A stretch of 64,000 bases of DNA from Herminiimonas arsenicoxydans (GTDB taxonomy: Bacteria > Pseudomonadota > Gammaproteobacteria > Burkholderiales > Burkholderiaceae_D). Under the pieces are notes generated by a model. The model searched no databases. It worked only from the letters and a program-made list of their open reading frames with translations, and was not told the origin of the DNA. The first letter of the stretch is position 1, and every line of letters starts with the position of its first letter. The DNA lies in contig CU207211.1 in the NCBI GenBank assembly GCA_000026125.1, positions 434,001 through 498,000 of the forward strand, in the 5' to 3' direction. Position numbers and translations under genes: made by a program. Positions 19,309 to 31,468 of the stretch are shown in pieces.

Positions 19309-20010
19309 ATGCTTGAAATTAGAAAAAGTGAAGATCGCGGTCATGCAAACCATAGCTGGCTGGATTCTTATCACAGCTTCTCGTTTGCCGAATACTATGA
19401 TGAAAAGCACATGGGTTTCGGCCCTTTGCGGGTGATCAATGAAGATCGTGTTCATGCCGGTGGCGGCTTCGGCACCCACGGCCATCGCGACATGGAAATC
19501 ATCAGCTATGTGCTGGAAGGCGAGCTGGCGCATAAAGACAGCATGGGCACCGGCAGCGTGATTCGTCCCGGTGATGTGCAAAGAATGAGTGCGGGCACTG
19601 GCGTGCGCCATTCGGAATTCAATCATGCGAAAGATCAGACCACGCATTTCCTGCAAATCTGGATCCAGCCGAACGTGAATGGCATCCCACCCAGCTATGA
19701 AGAGAAAAATTTTTCGGCGGAAGAAAAACGCGGTCGCTTGCGCCTGATTGCCAGCTCGGATGGTGCAGATGGTTCCGTGCTGATTCATCAGGATGCAAAA
19801 CTGTATGCCGGTTTGTTTGATGGTGCTGAAACAGCATCTCTGCCGATTGCTGTTGGCCGTCTGGCCTATGTACACGTTGCACGGGGTGCGGTGACAGTGA
19901 ATGGTGTTGAGCTGAAAACTGGTGATGCCGTGAAATTATCGGATGTCACGACTGTCGATATCAGTGATGGTCAGCAGGCAGAAGTGCTGGTGTTTGATCT
20001 GGTTCGTTAG
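19309..20010 (+). CDS. pirin family protein (YhaK-like)
   Basis: A 233-residue bicupin. The N-terminal cupin contains GFGTHGHRDMEIISYVLEGELAHKDS, with metal-ligand His and Glu residues, and RMSAGTGVRHSEFNH, the pirin signature. Bacterial pirins of this type (YhaK, YhhW) can show quercetin dioxygenase activity, and some respond to redox stress. The ATG at 19309 follows an AAAGGA ribosome binding site; the frame is open for 11 codons upstream. It is divergent from the LysR gene and ends at a terminator. Confidence 0.93.
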   Translation: MLEIRKSEDRGHANHSWLDSYHSFSFAEYYDEKHMGFGPLRVINEDRVHAGGGFGTHGHRDMEIISYVLEGELAHKDSMGTGSVIRPGDVQRMSAGTGVRHSEFNHAKDQTTHFLQIWIQPNVNGIPPSYEEKNFSAEEKRGRLRLIASSDGADGSVLIHQDAKLYAGLFDGAETASLPIAVGRLAYVHVARGAVTVNGVELKTGDAVKLSDVTTVDISDGQQAEVLVFDLVR

Positions 20011-20102
20011 GCTTATTTTTGAATGCTCAGTTGCCGGGCTACCCCCGGCAACCCAAGCAACAACGAAGCACCTGCCACATCAGCAACAGAAAGATGTCAT
20101 TA

Positions 20103-20140
20103 AAAAAGCGCGCCATCCAAAAGATGCCGCGCTTTTTATT
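20103..20140. terminator. terminator between pirin gene and kdsA
   Basis: AAAAAGCGCG (20103-20112) pairs with CGCGCTTTTT (20128-20137), with an inner CATC/GATG pair. It lies between convergent genes and has A/T tracts on both sides. Confidence 0.85.
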
Positions 20141-20159
20141 TAACTCAAGCAACTAAAAA

Positions 20160-21895
<1,736 letters not shown>

Positions 21896-22051
21896 GTTGG
21901 TGCGCTTCTTGATGGTGATTGCTCTTGCAAAGAGGACAATGTTGTTTGCTGATGCCGGACCTGAAAGGCAGCAACAAGCCGACATTATAAACTTCGCATT
22001 CGGGAATGCTGAAATGTCGGCTGAAAGGAGTGGTCGCGGTAGAATACGGCC

Positions 22052-25000
22052 ATGATTTCTCCGCAATTTATACACCTACGCCTGCATTCCGAATATTCGA
22101 TCGTCGATGGCCTGGTCCGCATCGACGACGTGATCGCCGCCGCTGCTGCCGATGCGCAGCCTTCGCTCGCGATCACCGATCTGGCCAATCTGTTCGGGAT
22201 GGTCAAATTTTATAAAGAAGCCCGTTCCAAAGGCATCAAGCCTATCGTCGGTTGCGACGTCTGGATCAGTAACGACAACGACAGGGACAAGCCGTCGCGC
22301 CTGCTGCTGCTGGTCAAGAACAAGACCGGTTATCTGCAATTGTGCGAACTGTTGTCGAAAGCGTGGCTGACCAACCTGCATCGCGGTCGTGCCGAAATCC
22401 GTCCCGAATGGCTGGAGCAGCTTGCCGCAGAAGGTAAGCCGAATGGCTTGATCGTATTGTCCGGTGCGCATTTCGGCGATATCGGCATGGCGATTGATAA
22501 CGGCAATCTTGCCGCTGCCGAACGTCATGCCAAACGCTGGGCAGATATGTTTCCCGGTCATTTTTATATAGAAGTGCAGCGCGCCGAGCAGCCGAATATG
22601 GATGCGCATGTGCGCCAGGCTTCGGTGCTGGCAGCCAAATTGAATCTGCCTTTGGTGGCGACGCATCCGGTACAGTTTCTGGATCAGAATGAATTCACCG
22701 CGCATGAAGCGCGCACCTGTATTTCTGAAGGTGAGATACTCGCGAATCCACGTCGCATCAAGCGTTTCAATGAACGTCAGCGTTTTACGACGCAGGCTGA
22801 AATGGCGGAATTGTTCGCCGATATGCCGAACGCCTTGCAGAACTCGGTGGAAATCGCCAAGCGCTGCAATCTGATGCTGGAATTGGGCAAGCCGAAGCTG
22901 CCTAACTTCCCGACGCCGGACGGTTCATCCATCGATGAATTTCTGGTCAAGGAAGCGCAGCGCGGTCTGGAAGGGCGCCTGCAGCATTTGTATCCTGATC
23001 CTGAACAACGCGAAAAAAATCGCGAGCGCTATCAGGCACGGCTGAAATTCGAGACCGACACCATCATCCACATGGGTTTCCCCGGTTACTTCCTGATCGT
23101 GGCGGACTTTATCAAGTGGGCGAAAAATAACGGTGTGCCGGTCGGGCCGGGTCGCGGTTCCGGTGCCGGTTCGCTGGTCGCGTATTCGCTGCTGATTACC
23201 GATCTCGATCCGCTGCAATACAACCTGCTGTTCGAGCGCTTCCTGAATCCTGAGCGGGTTTCGATGCCCGATTTCGATATCGACTTTTGCCAGGAAGGGC
23301 GCGACCGCGTCATTCAATACGTGAAGGATCAGTACGGCAAGGATGCGGTGTCGCAGATCGCCACCTTCGGTACGATGGCCGCCAAGGGTGCGGTGCGCGA
23401 CGTTGGCCGCGTGCTGGATTTTGGCTACAACTTTTGCGATGGCATTTCCAAACTGATTCCGTTCAAACCGGGCAAGCTGGTCACTATTGCGGACGCCATC
23501 AAGGAAGAGCCGCTGCTGGCCGAGCGCCTGGAAAATGAAGAAGAAGTAAAACAGTTGCTGGAGCTGGCGCAAAAAGTTGAAGGCATCGCCCGCAACATCG
23601 GCATGCATGCCGGCGGTGTGTTGATCGCGCCGGGCAAGCTGACCGATTTCTGCCCGCTTTATACGCAAGGCGGCGACTCCGGCGTGGTATCGCAATACGA
23701 TAAAGACGACGTTGAAGCCGTGGGTCTGGTGAAGTTCGACTTTTTGGGTTTGACTACGCTGACGATCCTCGATCGCGCCGTGCGCTACATCAAGGATCTT
23801 GATCCGGCGATGGCGGATTTCTCCCTGGAGAAATTACCGCTCAATGACAGGCCTTCATATGATTTGCTGACCAAGGCGAAAACCGTCGCCGTGTTTCAGC
23901 TGGAAAGCCGCGGCATGCAAGGCATGCTGAAGGATGCGCGTCCCGATCGTTTTGAAGACATTATCGCGCTGGTCGCCCTGTACCGACCGGGGCCTATGGA
24001 TCTGATTCCGGATTTTTGCCGCCGCAAGCACGGTGAACGTTTCGAATATCCGGATCCGCGTACTGAAGCCATTTTGTCTGAAACCTACGGCATCATGGTG
24101 TATCAGGAACAGGTGATGCAGATGGCGCAGGTCATCGGCGGTTACTCGCTGGGCGGTGCGGATTTGCTGCGCCGTGCGATGGGTAAAAAGAAAGCGGAAG
24201 AAATGGCGCAGCATCGCGAGCTGTTCCGCGCCGGTGCCGCGAAGAACGATCTGTCGGCTGAAAAAGCCGACGAGATTTTCGATTTGATGGAAAAGTTTGC
24301 CGGTTACGGTTTCAATAAATCGCACGCCGCTGCTTATGCCTTGCTGTCGTATCACACCGCTTATCTGAAAGCGCATCACCCGGCTGCCTTCATGGCCGCC
24401 AACTTGTCGCTGGCGATGGACGATACCGACAAGATCAAGATTCTGGTCGAAGATACGCTGGATGTATGCGGCCTGACCTTGCTGCCGCCGGATATCAATC
24501 AATCCGATTACCGTTTTACGCCAGTCGGTGTGCCGGGCAAGAAAGCGACGCAGATCCGTTACGGCCTGGGCGCAGTCAAAGGCTCAGGCAAAGGTGCAAT
24601 CGATGCAATCGTGAATGCACGCCAGGGGAAACCCTTTGTCGATCTGTTCGACTTTTGCAAACGCGTCGACAAACGACAGATCAATCGCCGCACCATCGAT
24701 TCGCTGATTCGTGCCGGTGCTTTCGATTGCTTCAATATCGATCGTGCGGTTCTGCTGGCATCAGTCGGTTTCGCGATGGAGTGTGCGGAGCAAGCTGAAG
24801 CATCTGCAAATCAGGTCAGCCTGTTCGGCGGCGACGACAGCGATATGGAAACGCCGCCCGAATACGTCAAGGCATCGCCGTGGAGCGATAAACAAAAGCT
24901 CACGGAAGAGAAAGCTGCATTGGGTTTCTATCTGTCCGGCCATTTGTTCGATGCCTATGCAGAGGAAGTGCGCCGTTTTGCACGCACCAAACTGAGTAAC

Positions 25001-25513
25001 CTGGAACCATCGCGCGAACCAAGAACTATCGCTGGCGTGATTTCCGGTGTACGTACGCAAATGACGCAACGCGGCCGCATGATCATCGTGACACTGGACG
25101 ACGGTAGCGCGACAGTCGATGTGACCGTGTACAACGAAGTGTTCGACGCCAATCGCAATCTGTTCAAGGAGGATGAATTCCTCGCGGTATCCGGAAAAAT
25201 ATCGGAAGACCGTTTTTCCGGCGGCTTGCGGATTACGGCCGAGAAGGTGATGGATATCGCAGCGGTACGGATTCAGTACGCCAAGTGCATCTATTTATCG
25301 CTGCAGGCATCGGCCGACGTCAATACGCTGATGGCGACTCTGCAGGCAGCTGCACGCGCAGACGGCAGTCCCGTTGTGATTCAGTACCAGAATCAGAAAG
25401 GCGTATCGGAACTGCGTTTTGCCGAGCAATGGCGCATCAATCCGGATGACAACACAAAACAAAAACTAATCGATTTATATTCGGAAAAAAATGTACAGAT
25501 CGCTTATGACTGA
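22052..25513 (+). CDS. dnaE: DNA polymerase III alpha subunit
   Basis: The catalytic subunit of the replicative polymerase, 1153 residues, normal for DnaE1. An N-terminal PHP domain starts [20 protein letters not shown]. The polymerase catalytic aspartates lie in [21 protein letters not shown] near residue 410, after [16 protein letters not shown]. Further on are VALYRPGPM, the helix-hairpin-helix region, and an OB-fold ([19 protein letters not shown]) near residue 990. The gene overlaps the following membrane-protein gene by 8 bases. Confidence 0.97.
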   Translation: MISPQFIHLRLHSEYSIVDGLVRIDDVIAAAAADAQPSLAITDLANLFGMVKFYKEARSKGIKPIVGCDVWISNDNDRDKPSRLLLLVKNKTGYLQLCELLSKAWLTNLHRGRAEIRPEWLEQLAAEGKPNGLIVLSGAHFGDIGMAIDNGNLAAAERHAKRWADMFPGHFYIEVQRAEQPNMDAHVRQASVLAAKLNLPLVATHPVQFLDQNEFTAHEARTCISEGEILANPRRIKRFNERQRFTTQAEMAELFADMPNALQNSVEIAKRCNLMLELGKPKLPNFPTPDGSSIDEFLVKEAQRGLEGRLQHLYPDPEQREKNRERYQARLKFETDTIIHMGFPGYFLIVADFIKWAKNNGVPVGPGRGSGAGSLVAYSLLITDLDPLQYNLLFERFLNPERVSMPDFDIDFCQEGRDRVIQYVKDQYGKDAVSQIATFGTMAAKGAVRDVGRVLDFGYNFCDGISKLIPFKPGKLVTIADAIKEEPLLAERLENEEEVKQLLELAQKVEGIARNIGMHAGGVLIAPGKLTDFCPLYTQGGDSGVVSQYDKDDVEAVGLVKFDFLGLTTLTILDRAVRYIKDLDPAMADFSLEKLPLNDRPSYDLLTKAKTVAVFQLESRGMQGMLKDARPDRFEDIIALVALYRPGPMDLIPDFCRRKHGERFEYPDPRTEAILSETYGIMVYQEQVMQMAQVIGGYSLGGADLLRRAMGKKKAEEMAQHRELFRAGAAKNDLSAEKADEIFDLMEKFAGYGFNKSHAAAYALLSYHTAYLKAHHPAAFMAANLSLAMDDTDKIKILVEDTLDVCGLTLLPPDINQSDYRFTPVGVPGKKATQIRYGLGAVKGSGKGAIDAIVNARQGKPFVDLFDFCKRVDKRQINRRTIDSLIRAGAFDCFNIDRAVLLASVGFAMECAEQAEASANQVSLFGGDDSDMETPPEYVKASPWSDKQKLTEEKAALGFYLSGHLFDAYAEEVRRFARTKLSNLEPSREPRTIAGVISGVRTQMTQRGRMIIVTLDDGSATVDVTVYNEVFDANRNLFKEDEFLAVSGKISEDRFSGGLRITAEKVMDIAAVRIQYAKCIYLSLQASADVNTLMATLQAAARADGSPVVIQYQNQKGVSELRFAEQWRINPDDNTKQKLIDLYSEKNVQIAYD

Positions 25514-26714
25514 TCGCATGGATTTTTATAATTCGCACGAAACAAAACCGCAAATCATTCTTTCCTTCCTGCCATTCACCCTGTTTTTTCCTATCGGTGT
25601 CGGCTATGCGGGCATGTTGCTGTTCTTTGTGGCGCTACTGCTAAATGGCGATTATCGCGGTAAATGGCAGACTGTTAAAAACAGCCCGATGTTTTGGCCG
25701 ACGCTGGGTTTACTACTGGTAACCTGCGGAGCAGGACTGTTTTTAACGCGTCCGGACGGATTCTGGAAAGCGTTTATGCACTATCAGAATTATCTGGTGC
25801 TGCTGCTTTTCATTAGCGTGGGCGGTGGTCGCTGGCAGCAACGTGCTTTATATGTATTCTTTGCGGGTGCTGTGTATGCGGCGACTTTGTTCTATCTGAA
25901 TTATTTTCAGTTATTGCCGGATTGGGCGATTTTCCAGAATTATATTCAATACGCTGGCAATAAATCTATTCTGATCGGCATCCTGCTGGGTATAGCCGGG
26001 GGCTGGATGCTGAATGAAATTTTCTCGCGACGCGATGGCAAGTTGTTGATGATCGCCGCTTTCCTGTATATCTCGTTTGCCTTATTTGTGTTTGCCAAAA
26101 CGCGTACCGGCAGCATTATTTTCATTCTCGGTTGCGCAATCGTGATGTTGCGTTATTTGACACTGTCTCGTCGCAGCCTGTTAATAGCACTGGTGTTGGC
26201 ACTGGCCATGGGTGGCGCATGGCAGAATGCGCACGATTTTCGGGAGCGTTTGACCGGCACGGTGCAAGACGTGAAGGCATTCATGCAAGGCGGGCAGGTA
26301 AGTGCAGAAGGTATACGGCTTGAGATGTATCGGATTACCGGCGACATCATCATGGAGCGACCGCTAGGTGGACACGGCATAGGTACCTGGGTCATCAATT
26401 ATGAAGAGCGCGCCAAGGGTTTGCCGAGTGAGACAATGGCAACGCCACACAATGATTATCTGTTATATGCCGCAGAAATCGGCATCTTGGGCGTCCTGGC
26501 ATTATTGTGGATATGGGTGACACAACTGGTGGTGGCAGTACGCGTAGGCGGCGATGCCGGCGTGCGCTTGTTTACGATAGGTGTGGCCATCATGTTTGGC
26601 GGAATGGTCAATGCGATCATGCGCGACGCCCTATTTGGCATTGCCTTCATGCTATTGCTCTCTATACCCTTGGCCGGCATCAGTCGTTCCCGCTATAGCC
26701 AGAAACATTATTAA
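25506..26714 (+). CDS. O-antigen ligase / WaaL-family membrane protein
   Basis: An integral membrane protein of about 402 residues with about ten hydrophobic segments and one large periplasmic loop carrying RLEMYRITGDIIMERPLGGHGIGTW and TPHNDYLLYAAEIGILG. The G-H-G-IG-TW and PHN-YL-AE elements are typical of O-antigen ligases (Wzy_C family), which join O-polysaccharide to lipid A-core. ATG 25506 overlaps the dnaE stop; ATG 25518 and ATG 25491 are other candidates and none has a clear ribosome binding site. msbA follows, supporting a lipopolysaccharide role. Confidence 0.8.
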   Translation: MTDRMDFYNSHETKPQIILSFLPFTLFFPIGVGYAGMLLFFVALLLNGDYRGKWQTVKNSPMFWPTLGLLLVTCGAGLFLTRPDGFWKAFMHYQNYLVLLLFISVGGGRWQQRALYVFFAGAVYAATLFYLNYFQLLPDWAIFQNYIQYAGNKSILIGILLGIAGGWMLNEIFSRRDGKLLMIAAFLYISFALFVFAKTRTGSIIFILGCAIVMLRYLTLSRRSLLIALVLALAMGGAWQNAHDFRERLTGTVQDVKAFMQGGQVSAEGIRLEMYRITGDIIMERPLGGHGIGTWVINYEERAKGLPSETMATPHNDYLLYAAEIGILGVLALLWIWVTQLVVAVRVGGDAGVRLFTIGVAIMFGGMVNAIMRDALFGIAFMLLLSIPLAGISRSRYSQKHY

Positions 26715-26790
26715 ATATGGATATCATTTTTTATCGTGAGCGCATCTGCTTGCGTATTACTACAGCCTTCTTGCCAAACGGAATCGCAGC

Positions 26791-28536
26791 ATGACAATTT
26801 CTCCGCATTTGAAACGTCTGTACGGCATGCTGGGGCCTTACAAAAAACGTCTGGCAGTGGCATTTATAGGCATGATCATGACGGCGCTGACCGAACCGAT
26901 GTTCCCTGCCGTGATGCGTCTGCTGCTGGACAAGGGATTCGGCGGCAAGCCGACTTTTTCGCTCTGGCTGGTGCCGCTGGCCATCATCGGTATTTTTGTC
27001 TTGCGCGGGATTTCGACTTTTACAACGACGTATACGATGACCTGGGTGTCGTCGCGTTTGTTGAGTACGCTGCGCAAGAAAATGTTCGAACGCATACTCG
27101 ATGTGCCGCTGGGTTTTTACGGCACGCATTCGGTAGGGCGCGTGATCAATTCCATGATGTTTGAAGTGCAGCAAATCATTGAAATGATCACCAAGGTTTA
27201 CACGTCCATCATTCGCGATTCGCTGACGGTGATTGTGCTGCTGGCATTCCTGTTCTGGCTGAACTGGCGCCTGACTCTGGTAGCGCTGGTATTGCTGCCA
27301 TTGATTGCAATCGTTGTGCGCTTTACAGGCAAGCGTGTACGCAGGTTGACGCGCGAGTATCAGGCCGTCAATGCCGAGATGACGCAGGTGATTGAAGAGT
27401 CCACGCGCGCCAATCAGGTCATCAAGATTTTTGGCGGTCACCAGTACGAAAACGACCGCTTCGAAGTCCGTGCCGATAAATTACGCAGCTATACGATGCG
27501 CATGGCGAGTACGCTGGCGGCGACTACGCCGGTCACGCAAATCATGGCATCGTGTGCGGTAGCGATCGTGATCGTGATTGCGCTGATACAGTCTGAACAA
27601 AATCAGACTACGGTAGGCGGTTTTGTTTCCTTCATTACGGCGATGCTGATGCTGCTGGCGCCATTGAAAAATATCGCTGAAGTAAACGGCCCCTTGCAAA
27701 AGGGTCTGACTGCAGCGGAAGCGGTATTCGGTTTGATCGATGCCAAACCGGAACGCACCTCGGGTAAAACCCTGGAGGCGCGCGCTGCCGGCAAGCTCGA
27801 TTTCATCAATCTCGGTTTTTCCTATCCCGGACATCAGTCGATGGCGCTGGAAGACATCAACTTGAGTGTATTGCCGGGCGAGACAATCGCCTTCGTCGGC
27901 ATGTCGGGAGGCGGGAAATCGACGCTGGTGAATCTGGTGCCGGGTTTTTATCCCGCTACCGTGGGTGAAATCCGGCTGGATGACGTTCCGATAGAAGAGA
28001 TTGCCTTGACCAGTCTGCGCAGGCAAATTGCGATGGTCAGCCAGCACGTCGTCTTGTTCGATGACACGATCGCCGCGAATATCGCGTATGGCGATGAGAC
28101 ACCGGATCGTGCGCGTATTCTGGCCGCTGCCACGGCGGCACATCTGGATGATGTGATTGCCGGCTTGCCGCAGGGCCTGGAAACCATGATAGGTGACAAT
28201 GGTTCGCGCCTGTCCGGCGGCCAGCGCCAGCGTCTGGCGATTGCGCGCGCGATCTACAAGGATGCGCCTATCCTGATTCTGGATGAAGCGACATCGGCGC
28301 TGGATTCTGAATCAGAGCGTGCGGTACAGGCAGCACTGGATGCGTTGATGAAAGGACGCACGACCCTTGTGATTGCGCATCGTTTATCGACCATAGAACG
28401 CGCAGACCGGATTGCAGTGTTGGCCGAAGGCCGTATTGTGGAACTGGGATCGCATCAGGAACTGCTGGAGAAAAATGCTGTCTATGCCAACCTCTATCAT
28501 TTGCAGTTTGCAAAAGAAGAGCCGGACGCAGTCTGA
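26791..28536 (+). CDS. msbA: lipid A export ATP-binding/permease protein MsbA
   Basis: MsbA flips core-lipid A across the inner membrane. The 581-residue half-transporter has six transmembrane helices in the first 310 residues and a C-terminal nucleotide-binding domain: Walker A VGMSGGGKST near residue 370, signature LSGGQRQR near 474, and Walker B ILILDEATSALDSES near 493, with the H-loop IAHRLST. Size and order are those of MsbA. It follows a WaaL-like gene and precedes convergent glycosyltransferase genes. Confidence 0.92.
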   Translation: MTISPHLKRLYGMLGPYKKRLAVAFIGMIMTALTEPMFPAVMRLLLDKGFGGKPTFSLWLVPLAIIGIFVLRGISTFTTTYTMTWVSSRLLSTLRKKMFERILDVPLGFYGTHSVGRVINSMMFEVQQIIEMITKVYTSIIRDSLTVIVLLAFLFWLNWRLTLVALVLLPLIAIVVRFTGKRVRRLTREYQAVNAEMTQVIEESTRANQVIKIFGGHQYENDRFEVRADKLRSYTMRMASTLAATTPVTQIMASCAVAIVIVIALIQSEQNQTTVGGFVSFITAMLMLLAPLKNIAEVNGPLQKGLTAAEAVFGLIDAKPERTSGKTLEARAAGKLDFINLGFSYPGHQSMALEDINLSVLPGETIAFVGMSGGGKSTLVNLVPGFYPATVGEIRLDDVPIEEIALTSLRRQIAMVSQHVVLFDDTIAANIAYGDETPDRARILAAATAAHLDDVIAGLPQGLETMIGDNGSRLSGGQRQRLAIARAIYKDAPILILDEATSALDSESERAVQAALDALMKGRTTLVIAHRLSTIERADRIAVLAEGRIVELGSHQELLEKNAVYANLYHLQFAKEEPDAV

Positions 28537-28537
28537 A

Positions 28538-28562
28538 CTGATACGGATGAGTGCCGTATCAG
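28538..28562. terminator. hairpin between msbA and the glycosyltransferase gene
   Basis: CTGATACGG (28538-28546) and CCGTATCAG (28554-28562) form a perfect 9-bp stem between convergent genes. No good T tract follows, so function as a terminator is uncertain. Confidence 0.4.
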
Positions 28563-29413
28563 GGTTTGTACTGGAACAGGCCGCAGATCCGGCCGAGCAG
28601 GCGCGCCAGATAACGTGGAAACGGCAGCAGCAGGCGCGGCAATAAATTGAGCAGCGCCAATCCCATGGTTTTCCAGCGCAGTGCGGCAACATGTTCGACA
28701 CCGAAATGCTTACGCGTAAAAATCAGTTTTGATTGTGCATGATGATAGCCGCGGCCGAACTCGGCGCGCCACGGACTGGGCCCTTTGACCGAACCGCGTG
28801 ACAGATGCGTGACGCTGACCTGCGGTGCAACGATGATTTGCTTTTTCTGCATGAAGACGCGCTGACATAAATCCTCGTCTTCGTAATACAGGAAAAAGGT
28901 TTCATCGAAGAAGCCGATTTCGCGCATGACCGGCATATTCAGCAACATCACTGCACCGCAGACGAATCCGACGCAACATGGTGCATCTGCTGCCGGTCCG
29001 GCCGAAGTCCAGTGCGTTACCGGCCAGCGATAACTGACTTCCACTTCTCCGCCGCGACGGATCAAATGTGGCGCAATGATGGCGGCGTCCTGGTATTGAT
29101 CTGCAACTGCCAATAGATCGCGTAAAAAATTTGGCGCAGGCAGGCAATCCGGATTGAGCAACAGTGCATAGGCAGTTTGCGCCTGTAGCAAGGCGCGATT
29201 GTTGGCCGCGCCGAAACCGAGATTGCGCTCGTTACGGATGATTTTGGCATTCGGCATATGAATGGCGACTTGCGCGATCGTGTCATCGTCGCTGGCGTTA
29301 TCGACGATGGTCAGATGCGGCAGCACCGACAAGGCGCTGGCCAGACCAGCCATACAATGGGCGCTGTTGTAGGTGACGACAACGACAGTGACATCGGCAG
29401 CCGAGATACTCAT
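28559..29413 (-). CDS. glycosyltransferase family 2 protein
   Basis: A 284-residue GT-A fold glycosyltransferase. Features are TVVVVTYNSAHCM at the N-terminus, VDNASDDDT, RNLGFGAANNRAL, LLLNPDCLPAPNF (the Asp-containing nucleotide-sugar site) and FFDETFFLYYEDEDLCQR. This pattern is close to rhamnosyltransferases of the WbbL/RfbN kind. The sugar is not known. It overlaps the upstream methyltransferase gene by 4 bases (ATGA), so both are co-translated; the neighbourhood suggests surface polysaccharide or lipopolysaccharide assembly. Confidence 0.9.
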   Translation of the reverse strand: MSISAADVTVVVVTYNSAHCMAGLASALSVLPHLTIVDNASDDDTIAQVAIHMPNAKIIRNERNLGFGAANNRALLQAQTAYALLLNPDCLPAPNFLRDLLAVADQYQDAAIIAPHLIRRGGEVEVSYRWPVTHWTSAGPAADAPCCVGFVCGAVMLLNMPVMREIGFFDETFFLYYEDEDLCQRVFMQKKQIIVAPQVSVTHLSRGSVKGPSPWRAEFGRGYHHAQSKLIFTRKHFGVEHVAALRWKTMGLALLNLLPRLLLPFPRYLARLLGRICGLFQYKP

Positions 29414-30015
29414 TTGCTGGCCGCAGCCTTTTTAGTCGCAGAAAATTCCCACACCAGATGCGATTGCTGACCGCTGATGCGTTCGCCGATCGCACGCAGG
29501 CGATGAGCGAAACCCGGATTGGTCGGCTCGTAAGCGCCACGCGGATGCACCCAGCATTGACGTATCAGGCGAAATTCGCCGGCAAAGCCGTACATGCGCG
29601 CCATCACTTCGGGCGCGGTGAAGTAGCGATGCGTTTTAGTAGTGATGATATTGACGTGAGTGGGATCGCGCAGCGCTTTTTCATGCGGAAAAGCCGGCGT
29701 CACGGCGTACAGTACGCCGTCCGGTTTCAGCACGCGCCAGATTTCATTCATCAATTCGATGAATGGAAAGCGCGAGGTCTGGCTTGTATGGTCGACTGCC
29801 ACACGCGGAATATGCTCAAAGAAGTCATAAGCCGAAACCGAATCGAAGTAATTATCCGTATAGGGAATCGGGCCGACGCTGAGATTGGCGGTGGCGATGG
29901 TGGCGTTGGATAGAGCGGCCGCATCGGCGCGAATATCGACGCCATGCAGATCCGGATGTCCGAATGGATTCTTCGGGCGGGTACCGCAGCCCAGATCGAG
30001 ATGTTTTAGAGGCAT
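29410..30015 (-). CDS. SAM-dependent methyltransferase
   Basis: A class I methyltransferase of 201 residues with SAM-binding motif I (HLDLGCGTRPKNP), an acidic motif II (GVDIRAD) and a VSAYDFFEHIPR segment; ELMNEIWRVLKPDG is the usual motif before beta-5. The substrate is unknown; the coupling to a glycosyltransferase suggests a glycan. Start 30015 (MPLKHLDLG) is preferred over an upstream in-frame start that would add 17 unlikely residues. Confidence 0.85.
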   Translation of the reverse strand: MPLKHLDLGCGTRPKNPFGHPDLHGVDIRADAAALSNATIATANLSVGPIPYTDNYFDSVSAYDFFEHIPRVAVDHTSQTSRFPFIELMNEIWRVLKPDGVLYAVTPAFPHEKALRDPTHVNIITTKTHRYFTAPEVMARMYGFAGEFRLIRQCWVHPRGAYEPTNPGFAHRLRAIGERISGQQSHLVWEFSATKKAAASK

Positions 30016-30367
30016 GGTCTGCGTCTGAAGTAAGTTAATTGGAATCGCAAGAATGACGCTGCACATGCTGGCTGAATGATTGCCGGCGGTGCGCTCCTCC
30101 CTTGAAAGACCGGAAAAACCGTGATGTTTGATCTAGCGCTGGAAAGCGGCATTGATTCACTTTACTATGCCGGTTATCGCACGTTTTACGGCGCAGCCAG
30201 CGACCAGACATTCCGGTTCAATTCTTGTTTGATTTGTACGGCATTATATGTCCTAACGGCATGGTTTCAATACCAACCTGATGCATTGAGGCAGCAACGT
30301 TTGCCGAATGATGCTGCGCCGCAGACTTACCTTGAAGTGGGCATCGTGCCTATAGTTGGAGAAATGA
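30016..30367. other. divergent intergenic region without a convincing gene
   Basis: These 352 bases lie between divergent envelope genes. A 96-codon open frame (30121-30411) overlaps the next gene and looks accidental. No clear promoter pair or repeat was found. Confidence 0.4.
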
Positions 30368-31132
30368 ATGACAGAGAATGTGAATGCAGTGCGTGCCGCC
30401 GGAAGCGATGATCGCGTCATCCTGTGCATGAAATGGGGCACCAAGTACGGCCCGGAATATGTGAATCGCCTGTATGCGATGGTGCGGCGGAATTTGAAAG
30501 GGGATTTCCGCTTTGTCTGCCTGACCGATGACGGCGCTGGCATTCGTTCGGAAGTGGAGTGTTTTCCGATTCCCGATCTGAAACTGCCGGATGGCTTGCC
30601 CGAACGGGGCTGGAAAAAGCTCACGACTTTCGAGTCTGATCTGTATGGCTTGCAAGGTACGGCGCTGTTTCTCGATGTGGATGTGGTGATTACCGACAGC
30701 ATCGATGCTTTCTTTGAGCAGCCGGGTGAATTCCTGATCATTCACGACTGGAAGCGCCCTTGGCGTGTGACGGGCAACTCGTCTGTCTATCGTTTCAAGC
30801 TGGGTGCGCATGCGGATGTGCTGGAAAAATTTCGTACTACCGGTGCGGAAGCGCGCAAGGCCTTCCGCAATGAGCAGGCATTTTTATCCGATGTATTGCA
30901 CAAACAAGGCAAGCTCACTTACTGGCCTGCATCCTGGTGCTGCAGCTATAAATATCACTGCATCCCATCATGGCCGACCAATTACTGGCGCGAACCGTTT
31001 GTGCCGGATGGCACCAAGATCGTGATTTTCCACGGTGAAGTGAATCCGCCGGATGCGCTGGAAGGGCGACGCAATCGCGCCTTGCGTTTTGTACGCAAGG
31101 CGCCGTGGATTGCCGATTACTGGAAGGAGTAA
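30368..31132 (+). CDS. putative glycosyltransferase
   Basis: A 254-residue protein with VILCMKWGTKYGPEYVNRLYAMVRRN at the N-terminus, FRFVCLTDDGAGI, and a DxD-type motif ALFLDVDVVITDS near residue 102, as in GT8-like glycosyltransferases. A later RNEQAFLSDVL and FHGEVNPPD complete a pattern seen in glycosyltransferases of lipopolysaccharide loci. Donor and acceptor are unknown. The ATG at 30368 is one of two overlapping ATGs; the other is out of frame. A strong terminator follows. Confidence 0.8.
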   Translation: MTENVNAVRAAGSDDRVILCMKWGTKYGPEYVNRLYAMVRRNLKGDFRFVCLTDDGAGIRSEVECFPIPDLKLPDGLPERGWKKLTTFESDLYGLQGTALFLDVDVVITDSIDAFFEQPGEFLIIHDWKRPWRVTGNSSVYRFKLGAHADVLEKFRTTGAEARKAFRNEQAFLSDVLHKQGKLTYWPASWCCSYKYHCIPSWPTNYWREPFVPDGTKIVIFHGEVNPPDALEGRRNRALRFVRKAPWIADYWKE

Positions 31133-31468
31133 TTCCTTCTGCGGGATCAGGTTGCCGGCATGTTGGCAGCGCAAAAAAAACGGAATCATGTGGACCACAT
31201 GATTCCGTTTTTACCTTTAAGTAACTGGCGTTTGCGTACTTGCGACGTAACTTCGCGAAATATATTCGTACGTCGGAAAATGTTCTTCGAGATTTGAGAG
31301 GTGTTTAACCTTTCCTGAATGCGAAGTTGACAGTTCAGAGCACTCAATTACAACAAGCCTTACTTTTTCTCTAAATACCCCATAAATATGGGGCGTGCTT
31401 TCATTGTGTTTTAGATATCGTCATTCCATTTGACAATGTCAGGGTGATCTTCAACGCCCGCAATAACA
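31133..31468. other. AT-rich gap before the two-partner secretion locus
   Basis: Apart from the terminator at 31173-31213, this 336-base gap shows no gene. It marks the transition from housekeeping to accessory sequence; no integrase, attachment site or clear promoter could be recognised. Confidence 0.4.
31173..31213. terminator. strong terminator after the glycosyltransferase gene
   Basis: An 18-bp perfect inverted repeat (31176-31193 with 31195-31212) with A run before and T run after; it reads AAAAACGGAATCATGTGG and its complement. One of the longest hairpins in the window and effective in either direction. Confidence 0.92.

Noticed and set aside
30121..30411. 96-codon open frame upstream of the glycosyltransferase gene
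   Set aside because: It overlaps the start of the next gene in another frame, has no ribosome binding site and shows no domain character; probably accidental.
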